NCBI GenBank assembly: GCA_963383645.1
Contig: OY726560.1
Coordinates: 31,371,173 to 31,435,172, forward strand
Direction of reading: 5' to 3'
Length of the DNA stretch: 64,000 nt
Source: Muscardinus avellanarius
Lineage: Eukaryota; Chordata; Mammalia; Rodentia; Gliridae
The translations under genes were made by a program, and so were the position numbers. The notes under the pieces are model-generated. The model was not told the origin of the DNA. It saw only the letters and a program-made list of their open reading frames with translations, and made no database searches. This document shows, one piece after another, positions 53,059 to 56,044 of the stretch. Each line of letters begins with the position of its first letter. Position 1 is the first letter of the stretch.

Positions 53059-55091
53059 TGCAACCACCCGTACCTTCTCCTCTGATAGTCAGCCTTGTTG
53101 CTCCATTTATGCTGCCGTATTTAGGTAGGACTTCTGTGACTCTGGGGACTATTTTAGAGCTGTCTGAAAGATATAAAAGCATAGCAGAGGTAAATTCATC
53201 AAGTTCTTCACATTTTGTAGCACATATCACAGCATCATAAGGAGAGCATTGTGAAAACAATAGGAGTGAAAGTAAAATATACCAGGTTTTACTTGGGCTC
53301 TGCTAGCCAATGACTTGACGGGAGTTTAAGTCATGAACTCAGTTAATCCTCCCTGGCTTTGTGCAAACCACGGTCTTAGGTGCTACAAAAAGCAGAAATA
53401 ATACTGAACCATTTTCACGATGCTTGCCTATCATATCATATAAAACTTTTAAACCTTTTCTAGGCTTCCCAACCTATACTGCAGCAGACAATAGTGATAT
53501 GGAGAAATAGCTCATTACAAAAACATACAAGGTTAGGTAGGTTGAAAGCATAGTCCAGGTACAAAGAAGAATAGTGTGTTTGAGAAAGAAATTGCTTTCT
53601 GTGGCAGACTAAAACTTCAGGAAGGATCATTTCTGGGATCTTTCCAGTTTCTTGATGATTCTCAGTTTTTAATACAAAGATCACAAATTCACTCAACAAA
53701 CTAGGTTAGCTCCCTGAGGATAGAAATAGCATTTCAGTGTTAATTTTCCAGAAATTCTGCTTAGATAGCTCAGAGTGACAGAAGGGAAAACAGGTGACTC
53801 TGAAAAGGTATTTCATTCACACTGTTTGGGCTACCCTATTTTTCTAGAAAGAAGGGTGTCCCCTGCTACATCTTGGAGGAAAAATATGAATTAATTAGCC
53901 TGGACCTACTATTAAGAAATAAGAGAGTTCATGATAGAGGGCACTGCCTGCACAAACACAGGCCCTTGAGCAGCTTTTTGGGGAGCTGCAGGGAACTGTT
54001 TGAAACATCTCAGAGATACACCGTGGCAAGAAGTGTTTATTTTCTGCTTAAACTGGATAGACCTGGGAATATAATTAAGAGTCTAAAACCACTTCTCATA
54101 GTAGGTAGAAAATGTTAGGTAGGGACCCAAGAAATGCAATAGAAATTATTAATTTTTTGAAATGGAAGCATGAGAAAAGGTTAAGGAGATTATAATTGGA
54201 TAGTTCATTCCTCCCTGAAAAGTGTGTAGTGTGGATCTGACCTAGTAGATAAAATCTCTCCAATATAACGGGGATCATCAGGCAGCCCCAGACCCAGTGC
54301 TCTGCACTTCAGACCTGTCTTTGCCCAGAATTCCAAGATGTACCTCCTTCTGGTACCTTGGGTTCCTTCCTAACTCTGGGCGCCAGACAGCCAAGGGCCG
54401 AGCACCCCAAGGAGGAAGTTGGCTCTTACCTCCAGACATCCAGACAGTGCTGGGCCTTGCCTAGCTCAGGTTCATCCTCTCTTATCTCCGCAGACAACTC
54501 CAATTTCTTATCTTATCAGCCTCTTCCCAGCCTCTCCTGGGTATTACTTTGAAGACACAGGCAGCTGTCCCTGGAAGTGACTGACACCACAAAGACTATC
54601 TCTGTCCTGGGGGACACTGCCTTTTCTCCGGTCAGGAAAGAGACCCAGAGAGAGAGAGAGAGGAGGACCAACTCGGGTTGGGTCTGGCCACTCCAACCAG
54701 CTATATTTGTTTCTTTTCAGTTATGTCACTTTGAAGGAGTCAGGGAGGCTCCACAAATGAAACAGCAACACTAGTGAATTGAAAGCAGTCAATCACGCTG
54801 TCTTTTATGTCCCTGTCTCTGTCTCTCTGTATAATGTGCCTGTTAAGCTTGCCTCCCAAGTCCCCAGGTCCCCAGGATGGCCAGGGGACCACATCCACAG
54901 CCTCCTCAGCCCAGAACAGGTGCCGGGTGGTCTGGCCTCTGCTTCCACCCCAGGAGCAGAGGTCGATTCTGCGCAGACTTCTCCTTGTCTGTCTCCCTGA
55001 CACCCCGAACTGGGTTACCTGCGCGGGGATCCGAGGCACACAGAAGCACCGCCCAGAGACCCCAGGTCCCCAGAAGCCACAGGTGTCCCAT
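3020..55091 (-). CDS. PKHD1L1: PKHD1L1 (fibrocystin-L), 5' part, coding exons 1-23
   Basis: Fibrocystin-L is a very large single-pass membrane protein with a long extracellular region. It is known from stereocilia coats of hair cells and from immune cells. Twenty-three exons were found by matching family peptide segments on the minus strand and checking AG/GT borders and phase. They join into 2697 nt (899 codons) with no stop or frameshift. Domains in order: signal peptide (about 1-20), IPT/TIG 1 (about 28-138), IPT/TIG 2 (about 140-270), IPT/TIG 3 (about 271-338), PA14 (about 338-495), then extracellular sequence of no named domain. The start at 55091 gives a hydrophobic leader and has G at -3 and +4. 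The family protein is about 4200 residues, so this is roughly the first fifth; the gene continues below position 1. A functional gene rather than a processed copy is inferred from intact introns and frame. Confidence 0.96.
3309..3687 (+). mobile_element. Solo LTR, ERVL-MaLR type
   Basis: MaLR-like layout: ggtataaaatgtcccc start, pyrimidine-rich middle, ccaaataaatctctc polyadenylation region, and tgactaaaac end. No internal region is attached. Antisense to PKHD1L1 in intron 22. Confidence 0.65.
4070..4324 (-). repeat. B1-dID SINE carrying an insertion
   Basis: Reverse copy from ataccagggactgaaccc to attacgagtgtcatcac, split at about 4174-4227 by about 53 bp that resembles a reversed L1 3' tail. 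Confidence 0.75.
4374..4537 (-). CDS. PKHD1L1: PKHD1L1 exon 22
   Basis: Codes residues 787-842, [19 protein letters not shown] then [20 protein letters not shown] and [13 protein letters not shown]. Acceptor TAATCTTTTCAG; donor GAG-G|GTATGT. Follows a 4.6-kb intron. Phase 2 in, phase 1 out. Confidence 0.95.
4637..4682. repeat. (CA)n microsatellite
   Basis: About 22 CA units in intron 22. Confidence 0.95.
4922..5112 (+). repeat. B1-dID SINE, degenerate
   Basis: taatcccagtacttag, ctcaggtttgaggcc and ttgtagctcagaggcag mark both halves; the copy is diverged and lacks a clean A tail. Confidence 0.7.
5319..5506 (-). repeat. B1-dID SINE
   Basis: Reverse copy, ttggtggtactggggttcc to ccaccacgcccggct. 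The ggttcctggaaaccct variant marks a subfamily also at 29638 and 57138. Confidence 0.88.
5770..6262 (+). mobile_element. Solo LTR, ERVL-MaLR type
   Basis: Same family layout as 3309-3687 but longer: ttgggtataaaatgtctcc start, taccatgagatgagc middle, and aaagctgactaacac end. No internal region. Antisense to the gene in intron 21. Confidence 0.65.
6333..6552 (+). repeat. B1-dID SINE
   Basis: gagctgggcatggtggtg start, both halves complete, ccattcccagtacc and A-rich tail. Confidence 0.88.
6560..7165 (-). mobile_element. L1 3' end, 5'-truncated
   Basis: In reverse it reads the late ORF2 region ([31 protein letters not shown]) and ends in the tattggtgcattgtaatta motif that is the reversed L1 tail. 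The only clear young L1 in the gene's own orientation. Frame is broken. Confidence 0.75.
7166..7881. other. Intron 21 sequence without recognised feature
   Basis: AT-rich intronic DNA; I see no exon, RNA gene or clear repeat. Small runs of T only. Confidence 0.5.
7882..8083 (+). repeat. B1-dID SINE
   Basis: gggccgggtgtggtggc start, subfamily variant ggttcccaggaacccc, then a long A run. Immediately followed by another SINE. Confidence 0.9.
8084..8336 (+). repeat. Second SINE plus ID-like monomer, tandem
   Basis: 8084-8279 is a diverged B1-dID ending catccccagt; 8281-8336 is a further ID-like unit (gtggctcagaggtagaatg) ending in a short (CA) run. With the copy at 7882 this makes three units in a row. 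Confidence 0.7.
8345..9139. other. Intron 21 sequence without recognised feature
   Basis: AT-rich intron next to exon 21; no repeat or motif recognised. Confidence 0.45.
9140..9264 (-). CDS. PKHD1L1: PKHD1L1 exon 21
   Basis: Codes residues 746-787, [20 protein letters not shown] then [13 protein letters not shown]. Acceptor TTTTATGCAG; donor AACAA|GTAAGT. Leaves in phase 2; AA joins C of exon 22 as Asn787, making an NWT sequon across the junction. Confidence 0.94.
9504..9783 (-). repeat. (TCC)n tract and B1-dID SINE
   Basis: A (TCC)n/(CTC)n tract at 9504-9560 runs into poly-T and a full reverse SINE (9562-9783) ending gccaccatacccagct. In the SINE sense the tract lies in its tail, so it likely grew from the A tail. 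Confidence 0.85.
10155..10417 (-). repeat. B1-dID SINE with long T/TTTTC tail
   Basis: 10155-10211 is (TTTTC)n then poly-T, the reversed tail; 10212-10417 is the SINE body ending ccaccacgcacagct. Confidence 0.88.
10589..10630. repeat. (CA)n microsatellite
   Basis: About 20 CA units in intron 20, about 180 bp from exon 20. Confidence 0.95.
10812..10961 (-). CDS. PKHD1L1: PKHD1L1 exon 20
   Basis: Codes residues 696-745, [20 protein letters not shown] through [17 protein letters not shown]. Acceptor TTCTTATAG; donor AATCAG|GTAAGC. A 150-nt exon, phase 0 at both ends. Confidence 0.95.
11440..11985 (+). mobile_element. L1 3' end split by a SINE
   Basis: G-rich 3' UTR (gggagggtgagggaatggg, gatgtgtgcatgtatgtc) and tail atgcaccaataaaaatc, interrupted by the SINE at 11687-11946. 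5' edge approximate. Confidence 0.7.
11687..11946 (+). repeat. B1-dID SINE with (CA)n tail, inside L1
   Basis: Body 11687-11887, tail (CA)n 11888-11946. Flanked by a perfect 12-bp duplication atgtatgactac at 11675-11686 and 11947-11958. Confidence 0.92.
12746..12859 (-). CDS. PKHD1L1: PKHD1L1 exon 19
   Basis: Codes residues 658-695, [17 protein letters not shown] then [16 protein letters not shown]. Acceptor GTCAATCTAG; donor GACCTG|GTATGG. Phase 0 at both ends, so skipping would keep frame (38 residues). Confidence 0.95.
13240..13274. repeat. (AT)n microsatellite
   Basis: About 17 AT units, intron 18. Confidence 0.95.
13321..13509 (+). repeat. B1-dID SINE
   Basis: agccgggcgtggtggcgc start; internal loss of the second aacttagtgag unit. 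Target duplication aaattagtgca at 13310-13320 and 13511-13521. Confidence 0.92.
14276..14433 (-). CDS. PKHD1L1: PKHD1L1 exon 18
   Basis: Codes residues 605-657, [20 protein letters not shown] then [19 protein letters not shown] and PWSSEAE. Contains an NVT sequon. Acceptor TTTAATTTGCAG; donor GCT-GAA|GTAAGC. Phase 1 in, phase 0 out. Confidence 0.95.
14535..16040 (+). mobile_element. L1 ORF2 fragment (reverse transcriptase part)
   Basis: About 1.5 kb of ORF2, broken by stops: fingers region near 14535-14700, the YADDMM-type active site coded at about 15298-15315 (gatgacatgatgctatac), and the thumb region through 16036. It lacks 5' part, 3' UTR and A tail, so it is a fragment. It is antisense to PKHD1L1 and fills intron 17. 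Confidence 0.85.
16050..16193 (-). CDS. PKHD1L1: PKHD1L1 exon 17
   Basis: Codes residues 557-605, [19 protein letters not shown] then [11 protein letters not shown]. Acceptor TTATCTAAAAG is purine-rich just before AG; donor AGA-G|GTAAGC. An antisense L1 fragment begins about 14 nt past the donor. Phase 1 in and out. Confidence 0.93.
16194..16914. other. Intron 16, no recognised feature
   Basis: AT-rich intron between exons 16 and 17; no repeat recognised. Confidence 0.5.
16915..17050 (-). CDS. PKHD1L1: PKHD1L1 exon 16
   Basis: Codes residues 512-557, [20 protein letters not shown] then [20 protein letters not shown]. No named domain. The Cys residues suggest a disulphide-bonded extracellular segment (inference). 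Acceptor AAAAATAG; donor ACT-G|GTAAGT. The preceding intron 15 is the shortest at 368 nt. Confidence 0.95.
17419..17578 (-). CDS. PKHD1L1: PKHD1L1 exon 15: end of PA14
   Basis: Codes residues 458-511, including [20 protein letters not shown], the closing PA14 strands, then [19 protein letters not shown]. Acceptor TTATTTTCCAG; donor GTA-CAG|GTTAGC. Phase 2 in, phase 0 out. Confidence 0.96.
18031..18390 (+). mobile_element. Solo LTR, ERVL-MaLR type
   Basis: atggcttgggtcttaatg start, ttctaggaggtgaac middle, caacaaataaataagtc polyadenylation region. Antisense to the gene in intron 14. Confidence 0.6.
18402..18989. other. Unassigned intronic block between two LTR-like segments
   Basis: Higher in G+C than the rest of intron 14, with an aataaatattcc signal near 18725 and a gtcgcccagtcaggattg stretch near 18800. 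It could be an old LTR or its internal region; I cannot name it. Confidence 0.3.
18990..19265 (+). mobile_element. MLT1-like LTR 3' part
   Basis: Ends with tgagtggtttgctatgcaat, close to the typical MLT1 3' end. Old and diverged. Confidence 0.45.
19660..19950 (+). repeat. B1-dID SINE with A tail and (GAA)n/(GAC)n
   Basis: SINE body 19660-19865, A run 19866-19887, then about 17 GAA-type triplets ending in four GAC. Located in intron 14. Confidence 0.92.
20189..20280 (-). CDS. PKHD1L1: PKHD1L1 exon 14: PA14 domain
   Basis: Codes residues 428-458, [20 protein letters not shown] then [10 protein letters not shown]. The acceptor is CTGGGGTAAG|GTAAAG, so the exon opens with a donor-like GTAAAG. 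Donor is AAAGA|GTAAGG. Phase 0 in, phase 2 out. Confidence 0.93.
20281..21487. other. Intron 13, no recognised repeat
   Basis: AT-rich, 1.2 kb. Short ORFs on both strands around 20375-20665 look fortuitous. Confidence 0.45.
21488..21756 (-). CDS. PKHD1L1: PKHD1L1 exon 13: PA14 domain core
   Basis: The largest exon here (269 nt), coding residues 338-427. It holds the PA14 core: [19 protein letters not shown] (388-406) and [14 protein letters not shown] (407-420), a beta-sandwich carbohydrate- or ligand-binding fold. An NNS sequon lies at 348-350. Acceptor TTATATTTAG; donor GATAAG|GTAGAG (A at +5). Ends in phase 0. A SINE begins about 34 nt upstream of the acceptor. Confidence 0.97.
21790..21985 (-). 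repeat. B1-dID SINE beside exon 13
   Basis: Reverse copy, ttactagggattgaac to gttacaggtgtgtgcc. Its A-tail end lies about 34 nt upstream of the exon 13 acceptor. Confidence 0.82.
22165..22310 (+). repeat. MIR SINE fragment
   Basis: gaatctcagttttcacacatg, gtgaggattatatatac and tagcacttaataagtgc follow the MIR layout. Old and diverged. Confidence 0.55.
22386..22604 (-). repeat. B1-dID SINE, diverged
   Basis: Reverse copy with T/C-rich tail, gggtactgggaatttaacc to attacaagcatgcatcac. Confidence 0.82.
22660..23701. other. Intron 12 sequence without recognised repeat
   Basis: Contains an 86-codon minus-strand ORF at 22785-23045 with no family resemblance I know. Otherwise AT-rich. Confidence 0.4.
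23702..23791 (-). CDS. PKHD1L1: PKHD1L1 exon 12: end of IPT/TIG 3
   Basis: Codes residues 308-338, including [19 protein letters not shown] and SILKTVYP. It has an NVT sequon and a Cys pair. Acceptor TTCCATACAG; donor CCA-G|GTAAGC. Phase 1 in and out. Confidence 0.95.
24206..24800 (+). mobile_element. 5'-truncated L1 with target-site duplication
   Basis: From ccatacgatctggctatac through the late ORF2 and 3' UTR to aatgtaccaat. Bounded by a 16-bp perfect duplication at 24190-24205 and 24801-24816. Confidence 0.9.
25447..25714 (-). repeat. (GT)n and B1-dID SINE
   Basis: (GT)n at 25447-25491 replaces the reversed A tail of the SINE (25492-25714). The ggaacccagg motif is doubled near 25501-25525. 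Confidence 0.88.
26164..26878 (+). mobile_element. Twin-primed (5'-inverted) L1
   Basis: 26164-26320 is L1 in reverse; 26321-26878 continues the same element forward through the 3' UTR. The two parts abut at neighbouring L1 positions (around the gggtatctttccaaa motif). Flanks share tattcttttg at 26154-26163 and 26879-26888. Confidence 0.85.
27346..27456 (-). CDS. PKHD1L1: PKHD1L1 exon 11: IPT/TIG 3
   Basis: Codes residues 271-308, opening [20 protein letters not shown] and ending VRVLVGG. It carries the IPT/TIG signature of Pro, paired Gly and LTI.GRFF. Acceptor TCTCCCCCAG; donor GGA-G|GTATTC. Phase 1 in and out. Confidence 0.96.
28111..28337 (-). repeat. (TG)n and truncated B1-dID SINE
   Basis: (TG)n 28111-28167, then a reverse SINE missing much of its middle (28188-28337), ending ccaccacgcccagct. 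Confidence 0.85.
28647..28717 (-). CDS. PKHD1L1: PKHD1L1 exon 10: end of IPT/TIG 2
   Basis: Codes residues 247-271, [19 protein letters not shown] then FQTFA. Acceptor CTTTTAAACAG; donor GCA-G|GTATGT. The preceding intron 9 is 4.3 kb and SINE- and MIR-rich. Phase 2 in, phase 1 out. Confidence 0.94.
29115..29300 (-). repeat. MIR SINE fragment
   Basis: Reverse MIR order: cattttacctttatatc, catgagacagattt, ttacttaatttactcaag, agaagccaggc. Old copy. Confidence 0.45.
29364..29570 (+). repeat. B1-dID SINE, diverged
   Basis: gccaggcatggtgacacac start, gtatagctcagagttata ID half, (CAA)-rich tail. Confidence 0.82.
29638..29834 (-). repeat. B1-dID SINE
   Basis: poly-T, ggtggtactggggttcctgg, to caccaccatgccaggc. 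Confidence 0.9.
29950..31390. other. Intron 9 sequence without recognised repeat
   Basis: About 1.4 kb of AT-rich unique-looking DNA. An 86-codon minus ORF at 30216-30476 has no recognisable family. Confidence 0.4.
31398..31603 (+). repeat. B1-dID SINE with internal loss
   Basis: agccgggcatggtgcctcac start and catccccagtaccac end; the B1 half is shortened. Duplication aatgatagtg at 31388-31397 and 31604-31613. Confidence 0.88.
32050..32262 (+). repeat. MIR SINE fragment
   Basis: Forward MIR order: ttcctctcattttcccag, ggaagattaagctagataatg, cttagcactaaatgttcac. Confidence 0.55.
32391..32600 (+). repeat. B1-dID SINE, older
   Basis: ggccatggtggcacacatc start, ttcaattcccagtaccc end with CAA-rich tail. 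Confidence 0.85.
33030..33072 (-). CDS. PKHD1L1: PKHD1L1 exon 9: IPT/TIG 2 micro-size exon
   Basis: The smallest exon (43 nt), coding residues 233-247, [15 protein letters not shown], with the NVS sequon. Acceptor TTAATTCCAG; donor GGAAG|GTAGGC. Phase 1 in, phase 2 out. Found only by homology and splice borders. Confidence 0.93.
33829..34017 (+). repeat. B1-dID SINE with target duplication
   Basis: gccaggcgtggtggccg start and ggaaccccagcaccacc end. Duplication aaaagatgaattca at 33815-33828 and 34018-34031. Ends about 150 bp from exon 8. Confidence 0.93.
34169..34242 (-). CDS. PKHD1L1: PKHD1L1 exon 8: IPT/TIG 2
   Basis: Codes residues 208-233, [19 protein letters not shown] then TGTYI. Acceptor TTTTGTTAG; donor ATT-G|GTAAGT. 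Separated from exon 7 by an intron of 524 nt. Phase 2 in, phase 1 out. Confidence 0.94.
34767..34820 (-). CDS. PKHD1L1: PKHD1L1 exon 7: IPT/TIG 2
   Basis: Codes residues 190-208, [18 protein letters not shown]. Only 54 nt, below usual ORF cut-offs. Acceptor ATCTATGCAG; donor GATCT|GTAAGT, a strong donor. Phase 2 in and out; CT joins G of exon 8 as Leu208. Confidence 0.93.
34936..35163 (-). repeat. B1-dID SINE with (TTTTG)n tail
   Basis: (TTTTG)n at 34936-34962 is the reversed tail. Duplication ttcaaccactatt at 34923-34935 and 35164-35176. Confidence 0.93.
35216..35473 (+). repeat. B1-dID SINE with long A-rich tail
   Basis: gcgagtatggtggtgcatg start, long A run 35416-35441 then AAC/GAAA-rich tail. 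Duplication atctattgaa at 35206-35215 and 35474-35483. Forms an inverted pair with the preceding SINE. Confidence 0.9.
35620..35700 (+). repeat. ID-type monomer
   Basis: ttagcatgtgtgaggacctg followed by ggttcaatgcccagtg is the tRNA-like ID arm without a B1 half, then an A-rich tail. Confidence 0.65.
35785..36070 (+). mobile_element. L1 3' UTR fragment
   Basis: Matches the copies at 11440 and 40490: ccaatgtacatgatgtac, gggattggggaaggg, and tail atgcaccaagaaaaaa. Confidence 0.75.
36415..36570 (-). repeat. MIR SINE fragment
   Basis: Reverse MIR layout: accatcctgtgctttagtaac, tagatgaagatattgagac, aattacactagagctcc. Confidence 0.5.
36571..37494. other. Intron 6 sequence without recognised feature
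   Basis: No exon or clear repeat seen over about 0.9 kb. Confidence 0.45.
37509..37739 (-). repeat. B1-dID SINE with target duplication
   Basis: poly-T then full reverse copy. Duplication ctatcttaactttt at 37495-37508 and 37740-37753. Confidence 0.94.
38133..38258 (-). repeat. B1-dID SINE, B1 half only
   Basis: ggtctcactgagttgc to caccatgcccggctt, lacking the ID half. Lies about 75 bp beyond the exon 6 donor. Confidence 0.8.
38331..38424 (-). CDS. PKHD1L1: PKHD1L1 exon 6: IPT/TIG 2
   Basis: Codes residues 159-190, [18 protein letters not shown] followed by [13 protein letters not shown]. The LTI.G motif is typical of IPT/TIG. Acceptor TTTTTCAG; donor TTGAG|GTAATT. Phase 1 in, phase 2 out. 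Confidence 0.95.
38834..39055 (+). repeat. B1-dID SINE with (AAAT)n tail
   Basis: gccaggcttgtggcgcacg start, ccaggaacctcaataccacc end, AAAT-rich tail. Confidence 0.88.
39660..39717 (-). CDS. PKHD1L1: PKHD1L1 exon 5: start of IPT/TIG 2
   Basis: Codes residues 140-159, [19 protein letters not shown], the opening strand of the second IPT/TIG repeat. Acceptor TTTTACAG; donor CCA-G|GTCTGT. The donor has C at +3 and T at +4 and is the weakest of the set. Leaves in phase 1. Confidence 0.93.
40130..40245. repeat. SINE/ID fragments, mosaic
   Basis: A reverse fragment (agtatggggaattgaacc) is followed by a forward ID-like end (gagttcaatccccagtactg) with a CAAAA-rich tail. Confidence 0.5.
40490..41013 (+). 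mobile_element. L1 3' end
   Basis: Late ORF2 (caacagatgaatggattac, gaacattatgctaagtgag) plus G-rich 3' UTR and a tail ending in C and A runs. Antisense to the gene in intron 4. Confidence 0.8.
41313..41364. repeat. (CA)n microsatellite
   Basis: About 24 CA units in intron 4, about 490 bp from exon 4. Confidence 0.95.
41850..41958 (-). CDS. PKHD1L1: PKHD1L1 exon 4: end of IPT/TIG 1
   Basis: Codes residues 103-139, [18 protein letters not shown] onward, with an NNT glycosylation sequon and the CKGH motif. Acceptor TTTACATTGCAG; donor TTC-TAT|GTATGT. Leaves in phase 0. Confidence 0.95.
42195..42260 (+). mobile_element. L1 3' tail, very short
   Basis: tcatgatgtataattacaat and acaccaataaaaact match the ends of the other L1 copies; only the last 65 bp or so are present. 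Confidence 0.55.
42950..43094 (-). CDS. PKHD1L1: PKHD1L1 exon 3: IPT/TIG 1
   Basis: Codes residues 55-103, including [17 protein letters not shown] and [19 protein letters not shown]. Acceptor ATTTTTCCAG; donor ATACTAG|GTTTGT (T at +3). Enters in phase 1 and leaves in phase 2, the last AG joining A of exon 4 to form Arg103. Confidence 0.95.
43095..43902. other. Intron 2, 3'-end part without recognised repeat
   Basis: Upstream of exon 3; purine-rich in places around 43380-43450. No repeat named. Confidence 0.4.
43903..44100 (+). repeat. B1-dID SINE, diverged
   Basis: ggccaggtgtggtagttc start, ggtgtagcttcagaggtag ID half, A-rich end. Confidence 0.82.
44110..45730 (+). mobile_element. Probable MaLR (ERVL-type) internal region
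   Basis: Long non-repetitive stretch with many segments recalling MaLR internal sequence (for example around 45240-45420 and 45590-45700). No long frame is open, as expected of MaLR elements. I see no flanking LTRs. Assignment is by memory of the family only. Confidence 0.45.
45731..46850. other. Intron 2 sequence without recognised feature
   Basis: About 1.1 kb; the first half is G-rich, the second half AT-rich. No named repeat. Confidence 0.4.
46866..47075 (-). repeat. B1-dID SINE with target duplication
   Basis: Full reverse copy. Perfect 15-bp duplication taaaaagttactttt at 46851-46865 and 47076-47090. Confidence 0.95.
47735..48000 (+). repeat. MIR fragment containing a tandem duplication
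   Basis: ttgccagcatgaccttgagc, ttagtttctgcatcag and the cacatatggtgct-like core follow MIR order. The part 47833-47968 is two copies of a 68-bp unit. Confidence 0.5.
47833..47968 (+). repeat. 68-bp tandem duplication (2 copies)
   Basis: 47833-47900 and 47901-47968 are identical except one base (ttgtctc versus ttggctc). Read directly. Confidence 0.96.
48533..48572. repeat. (AT)n microsatellite
   Basis: About 20 AT units in intron 2. Confidence 0.95.
48868..49350 (+). mobile_element. L1 3' end
   Basis: gggtgaatggattatgaaac, ggaactagagagtattatgc and the end cattatgatgtttaattac with gcactgataaaac. Antisense to the gene in intron 2. Confidence 0.8.
49380..49700. other. Unassigned segment after an L1 tail
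   Basis: A G+C-richer block with open frames on both strands (68 codons forward, 90 reverse). I do not recognise a protein. It could be a transduced or processed fragment or chance. Confidence 0.25.
49845..50045 (-). repeat. MIR SINE fragment
   Basis: Reverse MIR order: gcccattttactgatgagg, gagaagtaacttgctccag, ccaaagctcacatcc. Confidence 0.65.
50474..50683 (-). repeat. B1-dID SINE
   Basis: ttttttggtggtactggggg to acaagcatgcaccaccac. Confidence 0.92.
50995..51345 (+). mobile_element. L1M 3' UTR fragment
   Basis: ttattgaggtgtgattgata, gtacaatattaacaagagg-like core and ctttgacgtacgcctctcc follow the old L1 3' UTR order. Confidence 0.6.
51794..51850 (-). repeat. SINE end fragment
   Basis: tttgtggtactgggggtgg and aacccatgggcattctgccc only; the rest of the SINE is absent. 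Confidence 0.65.
51851..52723. other. Intron 2 sequence without recognised feature
   Basis: AT-rich, no named repeat. Confidence 0.4.
52724..52937 (-). repeat. B1-dID SINE, older
   Basis: (TTTTG)/(TTG) tail, gggattgagcccaaggtg, to gccaccacgcctggctt. Located about 140 bp from exon 2. Confidence 0.85.
53014..53052. repeat. (CA)n beside exon 2 donor
   Basis: About 19 CA units; in the gene sense (TG)n beginning 21 nt beyond the exon 2 donor. Confidence 0.95.
53074..53163 (-). CDS. PKHD1L1: PKHD1L1 exon 2: start of IPT/TIG 1
   Basis: Codes residues 25-54, including [19 protein letters not shown], the typical start of an IPT/TIG fold (P..G...G.T.LTI.G). Acceptor is TATCTTTCAG; donor is GAA-G|GTACGG, which departs from the consensus at +4 to +6. 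A (CA)n tract starts 21 nt beyond the donor. Phase 1 in and out. Confidence 0.95.
53164..54640. other. Intron 1, no recognised repeat
   Basis: Unique-looking. 54280-54760 is richer in G+C and includes (GA)n at 54643-54662. Could hold promoter-proximal control sequence; nothing specific seen. Confidence 0.4.
55019..55091 (-). CDS. PKHD1L1: PKHD1L1 exon 1: start codon and signal peptide
   Basis: Codes residues 1-24, beginning [18 protein letters not shown], a classic hydrophobic leader for entry into the secretory pathway. The ATG context is GCG ATG G. The donor is GCA-G|GTAACC, leaving one base (phase 1) that joins AC of exon 2 to make Asp25. The 5' untranslated extent cannot be set from sequence alone. 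Confidence 0.93.
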
Positions 55092-55265
55092 CGCAAAGCC
55101 AGTGCTGCAGCGCTGGCACTGGCGCTGGCGCTCCCTGGGAATGCGTCTCCTGTGAGGAGCTGGACCAAAGGGACCAGCCTCCCGCCTCCCGCAGCGAGGA
55201 GGGCAGGGACTGGGCAGACAAGCGCCCCGCCCTCGGCCGCGCCTCCTCTGGGACTTGCACCCGCC

Positions 55266-55322
<57 letters not shown>

Positions 55323-55330
55323 ACGAACTT
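55092..55330 (-). promoter_or_regulatory. PKHD1L1: PKHD1L1 5' flank / 5' UTR region
   Basis: Directly upstream of the start codon the sequence is locally GC-rich with scattered CpGs, unlike the AT-rich surroundings, then a (CA)n tract at 55269-55320 that reads (TG)n in the gene sense. No TATA box is evident. It should hold the 5' UTR and core promoter, but the transcription start cannot be placed. The reading frame stays open upstream through the TG tract. Confidence 0.45.
55269..55320. repeat. (CA)n upstream of exon 1
   Basis: 26 CA units, (TG)n in the gene sense, 178 bp upstream of the start codon. Confidence 0.95.
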
Positions 55331-55564
55331 TCACGGAAAAACTCAGCCCGCCCAGGGCGCGCCTGTAATCATCAAACTCTGGTCCTGACTTTCCCTGTAT
55401 CCATAGTCCGAGTTCTCCGTGAATCCCACTCCCTCCCTCGTTTTCTTCTTTTTCATCCTGGGCCTACCTATTTTGATTTGCCTGTCTGCCTTGGTCTTTA
55501 ATCCTCCCCAGGCGAACTCATTGTAAGATATGCTACCCCTTCAATTGACAATATAATAATAGTA

Positions 55565-55755
55565 ATTGATATCTCAGCACGTCCCAAACACTGTGCCTAC
55601 TGCAAAGCAGAGACATCTTGCAAACATCTTGTTAGGGCTGTTACTATTATTATCCTCATTGTTCACGCAGCCGACTGAGGAACCCTGGTGTGTAAGTAAC
55701 TTGCCCAGAACCAGACAGCTAGTGTAGGATGAGGACCCAAGCAGCCCTCTCATCC
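55565..55755 (-). repeat. MIR SINE
   Basis: Reverse MIR with ttactattattatcctcatt, aagtaacttgcccagaacc and agacagctagtgtagg. Well preserved for its age. Confidence 0.75.
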
Positions 55756-56044
55756 GCTCCTCTGCCCTGCCAGGGGACTTCTGTTGAGAGCTTCCTGCTG
55801 GAGTGGAGGGAGGCCGGGGATCTCTGCCCTGTGCCTGAGGCTGCCAGGTGGCAGAAGAATCAGCACCAAGGCTCCACCTGAGGAGTGTGGGGTTTATCAT
55901 TTTATCATTCCTTAGGAATGTTCCCCAAGGCTGTTCCAAATCCCCCTTACTGTTCTCTACATCTGTCCTAACCTCCTACTACTACTCAGTTAAAGCACAA
56001 AAAACTCCACTCACTCCTGAGTTCTTTCTTCATTTTAAGATGGT

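Noticed and set aside
54740..55388. Long overlapping ORFs (193-194 codons) on both strands around exon 1
   Set aside because: They come from the GC-rich flank and the (CA)n tract. Only the minus frame holding MGHLW and the exon 1 donor matches a known protein.
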